Positions 61,401 through 64,000 of a stretch of 64,000 nt of DNA are shown in pieces. Each line of letters begins with the position of its first letter. The stretch's first letter is position 1. This DNA comes from Halorhabdus sp. CBA1104. Lineage in GTDB: Archaea; Halobacteriota; Halobacteria; Halobacteriales; Haloarculaceae. Under the pieces are notes generated by a model that was not told the DNA's origin, did not search any database, and worked only from the letters and a program-made list of their open reading frames with translations. A program made the translations under genes and the position numbers. The DNA lies in NCBI RefSeq assembly GCF_009690625.1, contig NZ_CP033878.1, positions 2,564,396-2,628,395 of the forward strand, given 5' to 3'.

Positions 61401-64000
61401 AAAACCAGAAGGGCGAATTCGGTCAACACGGGTCGGCCGAAGAGGGCCGCGTCCTCGGCTGGCTCGTCGGCGACGGCCATCTCAAGAATGGGGAAGAGCG
61501 AGCAGTCCTCAACTTCTATGACGAGGACGCAGAGATCTCCGAACAGTTCTCGGAGGATGTTAACGAGGTAGTTCGAGAGCCGACCGGGAATGCAGATTAC
61601 GAGATCGGTGTCAACGATGTTTCCCGGAACGACGACTACCGAGGCGCGCAAGCTATCGAACAACGCATTCGATCGACGCGGCTCTACGAATACGCTCAAG
61701 AGGCTGGTTTAGTCGAAGACAAACTGCAGGTTCCCGACGCCGTCATGCGCGGTAGCGAGGAGATGGCTCGCGGATTCTTGCAGGCATTGTTCAGTGCCGA
61801 CGGGAGCGTACAGGGCAACGTCGAGAAGGGCGTCTCGGTTCGACTGACGAGCACTGACGTCGCTATGCTCAAAGACGTCCAGCGGCTGTTGCTCAACTTC
61901 GGGATCTTCAGCAAGATCTACGAAGAACGTCACGAGCCAGGCCTGCAGGAAATGCCTGACGGAAATGGCGGTACTGCCGAGTACGAGCGGCAGGCCGATC
62001 ACGACCTCCTGATCTCGAAGGACGATCTCCTCCGGTTCCGTAACGAGATCGGCTTCCTGCTCGATTCCAAGAACGAGACGCTCGATGACCGTCTCGATGC
62101 GTACGATCGCGGTCCCTACAGTGAATCGTTCGACGCGACAGTCGAATCCGTCGTGCATGACGGACACGAAGCCGTCTACGATCTGACGGAACCGGAGACG
62201 CATTCGTTCGTCGCGAACGGTCTCGTGACCCACAACTGCGGTGAGCAACCGCTCGAGGAGTACGAGGCCTGTAACCTCGGACACATCAACCTCTCGACGG
62301 TCGCCGACACCGACGCGCCAGACTGGCGGGTCTGGGCCGACCGTCACGCCGAGGAGTACGATGACTTCGATGATGCGGTCGAGGCCTATCTCGACGAGGC
62401 CATCGACTTCGCGGAACTCGATCACCGTATCGCGATGGGGACGCGGTTCCTCGAAAACGTCGTTACCATGTCGGACTTCCCGGTCACAGAGATCGAGGAG
62501 AAGGTCCGGAACATGCGTAAGATCGGCCTGGGCATCATGGGCCTGGCCCAGCTGTACATCCAACTCGGCGTCAAGTACGGCAGCGACGAAGCCGACGAGA
62601 TCGCTCGTCAGGTCATGCAACACATCAACTACGAGTCCAAGTGGGCGAGTCACGAACTCGCCGAGGAACGGGGCTCCTTTGCGGAGTGGGACGATTCGAA
62701 GTACGCCGATCCCACCGAGTACGACGAGTGGTTCGAACACTACGTCGGTGAAGACGCCGAGGACTGGACAGAGGGGTTCGCGATCCGCAATCACAACACG
62801 ACGACGATCGCCCCGACCGGGACGACCTCGATGGTCGGCAACACGACCGGCGGGTGTGAACCCGTCTACAACGTCGCCTACTACAAGAACGTCTCCGATG
62901 ACGTCCAGGGCGAGGAGATGCTCGTCGAGTTCGACGACTACTTCCTGCGGGTCTTAGAGGAGAACGACATCGACGTCGAGGCCGTCAAGCGCGAGGCCCA
63001 AGAGCAGATGGCCACAAACGAGTTCGACGGCGTCGAAGGGCTGTCGACGGTACCCGACGCCATCGGCGAACTGTTCGTCACGACGGGCGACCTCTCGCCC
63101 AAGCAACACGCTTCGATCCAGTGTGCCTTGCAGGATGGTGTCGACTCGGCCATCTCCAAGACGGTCAACGCGCCCAACGACTCGAACGTCGAGGATGCCA
63201 AGGACGTCTTCGAGTACATCTACGAACACGGTGGCAAGGGCGTCACCTACTACCGTGACGGCACCCGGAGCAAGCAGGTGTTGACGACGCGAGCCGAAAA
63301 CACCGACTTCGCGGACATGGACGAAGACGAGGCAGCCGAGACGATCGTTACACGCATCGACGAGGTCTTTGGCGGGCTGGAGGCGTTCCTCGAGAACGAC
63401 GACGTGCGTGCCCAACTCACCGCGGACATCGAGGACCTCCTCAACGGCGATACCGCGCGCAAGTACGCCGAAAAGAAGCCCCGGCCCGATCAGCTCCACG
63501 GCGTCACCCAGCGCATCGAGACGGGCTACGGCAAACTCTACGTGACGATCAACGAGGACCCCCAGACCGGCGAACCGTTCGAGTTGTTCGCTAACACGGG
63601 CCACTCCGGTGGGTTCACCAACTCCTTTACCGACGCGCTGGCGAAGACGATCTCCGTCGCCCTCCGGTCGGGTGTCGATCCCGACGAGATCGTCGACAAG
63701 CTCCAGGGCATCCGGTCACCGAAGGTCGCCTGGGACAAAGGCGAGCAGATCAACTCCATCCCAGATGCCTTCGGGACGGCACTGCGGCGGTATCTCGACG
63801 ACGAGATCGACCGCACGTACCCACAACAGCGCACCTTAGAGGAGACGGCCGACGAGGACGTCTCCGCCGAGGAAGCGGTCGCGATGTCCAGTCCGGACGA
63901 CCGCTCGACCGACGGCGGGGCAACAGCTACCGACTCGCCTTCGCTTGCCGATCAGCAAGACATCATTGCCAACGGCGAGAGTCCCGAGTGTCCCGAGTGT
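58427..64000 (+). CDS. nrdJ: Adenosylcobalamin-dependent (class II) ribonucleotide reductase precursor, two inteins, 3' end clipped
   Basis: Makes deoxyribonucleotides using a cobalamin-generated thiyl radical. From a GTG at 58427 (MSDAELSVDEVTLPIKR) the frame stays open to the window edge: 1858 codons, about 1021 of them extein. Extein motifs are SPTLMNAGDE, the VFQ-SGGGMGYAFW junction of intein 1, NP-CGEQPLEEYEACNLG (active-site Cys, junction of intein 2), and APTGTTSMVGNTTGGCEP. The visible end (SPECPEC) is the beginning of a Cys-rich tail that would continue beyond the edge. No ATP-cone is seen at the N-terminus. GTG is chosen since no in-frame ATG lies upstream in protein-like sequence. 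Confidence 0.93.
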   Translation, partial: MSDAELSVDEVTLPIKRTDGETLADRLTDNAYHNILPARYLRKDADGDLVEDQEDLFERVAKNIALAEAVYEAQNEDVDITVTPDQLKPDHPRRDELAAEVFGKGTTATDDAETTLSVYNVNKFAYETVVPELPAAVREHVEDTAAEFQRLMADLSFMPNSPTLMNAGDELQQLSACFVDSPADDIDDIHQTAKEAAQVFQCLTEDTTVTVEGKGVVSIADVEPGDRIVQRDGDDHRVQNVDETHAYDDSPVERVETKAGVGLTGTPNHELLVEGDWTRIDEIEPGDTLSLRLGWVDGANEAPELTTVAGGAQWAESRTVSNDDILELYADGLSDYEIADRLDSSASTIQRRRSLELGLDPNGSGGRSGGNVSFDESEFESLHDGGHSDGEIARKLGVSTRSVARYRQNNALDANGEAVKVVEQPTELTPDLAEMVGMWVGDGSKHEDGIRFHLNREETLERADRLARDLFDVGLDWRWDEGCYEAVVHSHEVKRWWLANFGDAKPDATSASVPESVWQADRETIGAFLRGLYSTDGSLQKDVYPRLWSSSEDLIEGVQQLLLGLGIPAIKWDYDTEDRDYFNVGPTGEHGLEQFQDLIGFVDPRSETMAETLASIDSDGPSVGTRDGSTWHVPVEAVEDAGTATVYDVTVADNHEYVASSVVSHNSGGGMGYAFWKLRPYGDAVGSTGGIASGPITFMRTFDQMCETIAQGGARRGAQMGVMRVSHPDVIQFIHAKNKDVSLAHTLRLNDPDDFTHTSFADALDEARELIDDEGKVPEHLRNAVEGHLSNFNISVGITDDFMDALEAGEEFTFTNPRTGEAHIVTEETKELYDMFGLGEYVEVGEELSVPAEELWDDIVEGAHENGEPGVIYLERVNKEHSFDVEANPDHQILATNPCVTGETLISTENGLVPAEELYEQGVAQDVVVDGRLSEDRVKEASSVFKTGEKDVYELTTEEGYELRLTADHRVMADDGWIEAGNLEPGDTVHVQNQKGEFGQHGSAEEGRVLGWLVGDGHLKNGEERAVLNFYDEDAEISEQFSEDVNEVVREPTGNADYEIGVNDVSRNDDYRGAQAIEQRIRSTRLYEYAQEAGLVEDKLQVPDAVMRGSEEMARGFLQALFSADGSVQGNVEKGVSVRLTSTDVAMLKDVQRLLLNFGIFSKIYEERHEPGLQEMPDGNGGTAEYERQADHDLLISKDDLLRFRNEIGFLLDSKNETLDDRLDAYDRGPYSESFDATVESVVHDGHEAVYDLTEPETHSFVANGLVTHNCGEQPLEEYEACNLGHINLSTVADTDAPDWRVWADRHAEEYDDFDDAVEAYLDEAIDFAELDHRIAMGTRFLENVVTMSDFPVTEIEEKVRNMRKIGLGIMGLAQLYIQLGVKYGSDEADEIARQVMQHINYESKWASHELAEERGSFAEWDDSKYADPTEYDEWFEHYVGEDAEDWTEGFAIRNHNTTTIAPTGTTSMVGNTTGGCEPVYNVAYYKNVSDDVQGEEMLVEFDDYFLRVLEENDIDVEAVKREAQEQMATNEFDGVEGLSTVPDAIGELFVTTGDLSPKQHASIQCALQDGVDSAISKTVNAPNDSNVEDAKDVFEYIYEHGGKGVTYYRDGTRSKQVLTTRAENTDFADMDEDEAAETIVTRIDEVFGGLEAFLENDDVRAQLTADIEDLLNGDTARKYAEKKPRPDQLHGVTQRIETGYGKLYVTINEDPQTGEPFELFANTGHSGGFTNSFTDALAKTISVALRSGVDPDEIVDKLQGIRSPKVAWDKGEQINSIPDAFGTALRRYLDDEIDRTYPQQRTLEETADEDVSAEEAVAMSSPDDRSTDGGATATDSPSLADQQDIIANGESPECPEC
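59030..60424 (+). mobile_element. Intein 1 of NrdJ (465 aa) with homing endonuclease and tandem HTH
   Basis: Starts at Cys (CLTEDTTVTVEGKGVV) after extein VFQ and ends VVSHN before extein Ser. Splicing blocks are the N-terminal C and TPNHELL (block B), and C-terminal YDVTVADNHEYVASS followed by HN (blocks F and G). Two LAGLIDADG helices are visible: LAEMVGMWVGDG (from 59720) and IGAFLRGLYSTDG (from 59999). Between block B and the endonuclease lie two helix-turn-helix units (59393-59485 and 59561-59650). All residues for splicing seem present, so it is likely active for splicing; endonuclease activity is untested. Confidence 0.93.
61121..62236 (+). mobile_element. Intein 2 of NrdJ (372 aa), LAGLIDADG type
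   Basis: Starts at Cys (CVTGETLISTENG) after extein ATNP and ends VTHN before extein CGEQ, inside the NPCGEQ active-site motif. Block B reads LTADHRVM, the endonuclease helices are VLGWLVGDGHL and ARGFLQALFSADGS, and the C-terminal blocks read YDLTEPETHSFVANG then VTHN. Because it splits the catalytic Cys motif, the enzyme is inactive until it splices out. The same site is occupied by inteins in many other RNRs. Confidence 0.95.

Noticed and set aside
59294..62794. Two minus-strand open frames of about 360 codons in the nrdJ region
   Set aside because: They are antisense to confirmed extein and intein sequence with complete LAGLIDADG and RNR motifs.

Overview
The window is chromosomal DNA of an extremely halophilic archaeon (class Halobacteria). 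The evidence is GC-rich sequence, very acidic proteomes, twin-arginine signal peptides, box A (TATA-like) elements about 27 nt upstream of many start codons (leaderless transcripts), and archaeal information genes: RadA, an RFC-type clamp loader subunit, S24e/S27ae, a Kae1-Bud32 fusion, a thermosome and a Dim2/Pno1-like KH protein. A large secreted GH81 beta-1,3-glucanase fits a polysaccharide-degrading haloarchaeon such as Halorhabdus. That genus is my inference and was not tested. I see no CRISPR array, rRNA or insertion sequence.

Layout. 1-6640: a clipped gene, nadE, tRNA-Gly(CCC) followed by repeated tRNA 3'-end fragments, a BtuF-like binding protein, a UspA protein, and a LolA-like anchored protein divergent from a MacB/LolDE-type ABC transporter. 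6700-11420: an RFC-like subunit, rps24e, rps27ae, kae1-bud32, two small proteins and an ITPase. 11500-17250: ahcY, a secreted acidic protein, an MTA/SAH-type deaminase, a ribbon-helix-helix protein and a histidine kinase. 17450-25700: radical SAM protein, VWA lipoprotein, DUF373 membrane protein, tRNA-Arg(TCT), M29 aminopeptidase, membrane HTH regulator, phosphoesterase and CDF transporter. 25700-30800: lipoprotein, XPD-like helicase, Nudix, Hsp20 and a TRAM protein.

30850-37100 is the most unusual accessory block. A 1532-residue secreted protein carries thrombospondin-type-3-like calcium repeats, a VWA domain and a C-terminal HEXXH metalloprotease site. A small lipoprotein follows in the same operon, then a decayed, rearranged partial copy of the large gene. 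37245-42540 holds pheA, a degenerate kinase, the thermosome and the KH protein. 42934-46671 is the GH81 enzyme (Tat signal, two FN3, CBM6, C-terminal anchor). 46743-52410 has an acyltransferase, radA, a TrkA protein flanked by two stand-alone Lrp/AsnC effector domains, a DUF5813-like protein, a lipoprotein and tRNA-Leu(TAA).

52484-58108 holds an HtrA-like lipoprotein and the trpDFEG operon, with a perfect inverted repeat at its promoter. From 58427 to the right edge runs an open adenosylcobalamin-dependent ribonucleotide reductase gene (nrdJ), clipped at the edge and interrupted by two LAGLIDADG inteins. The first intein also carries two tandem helix-turn-helix units.
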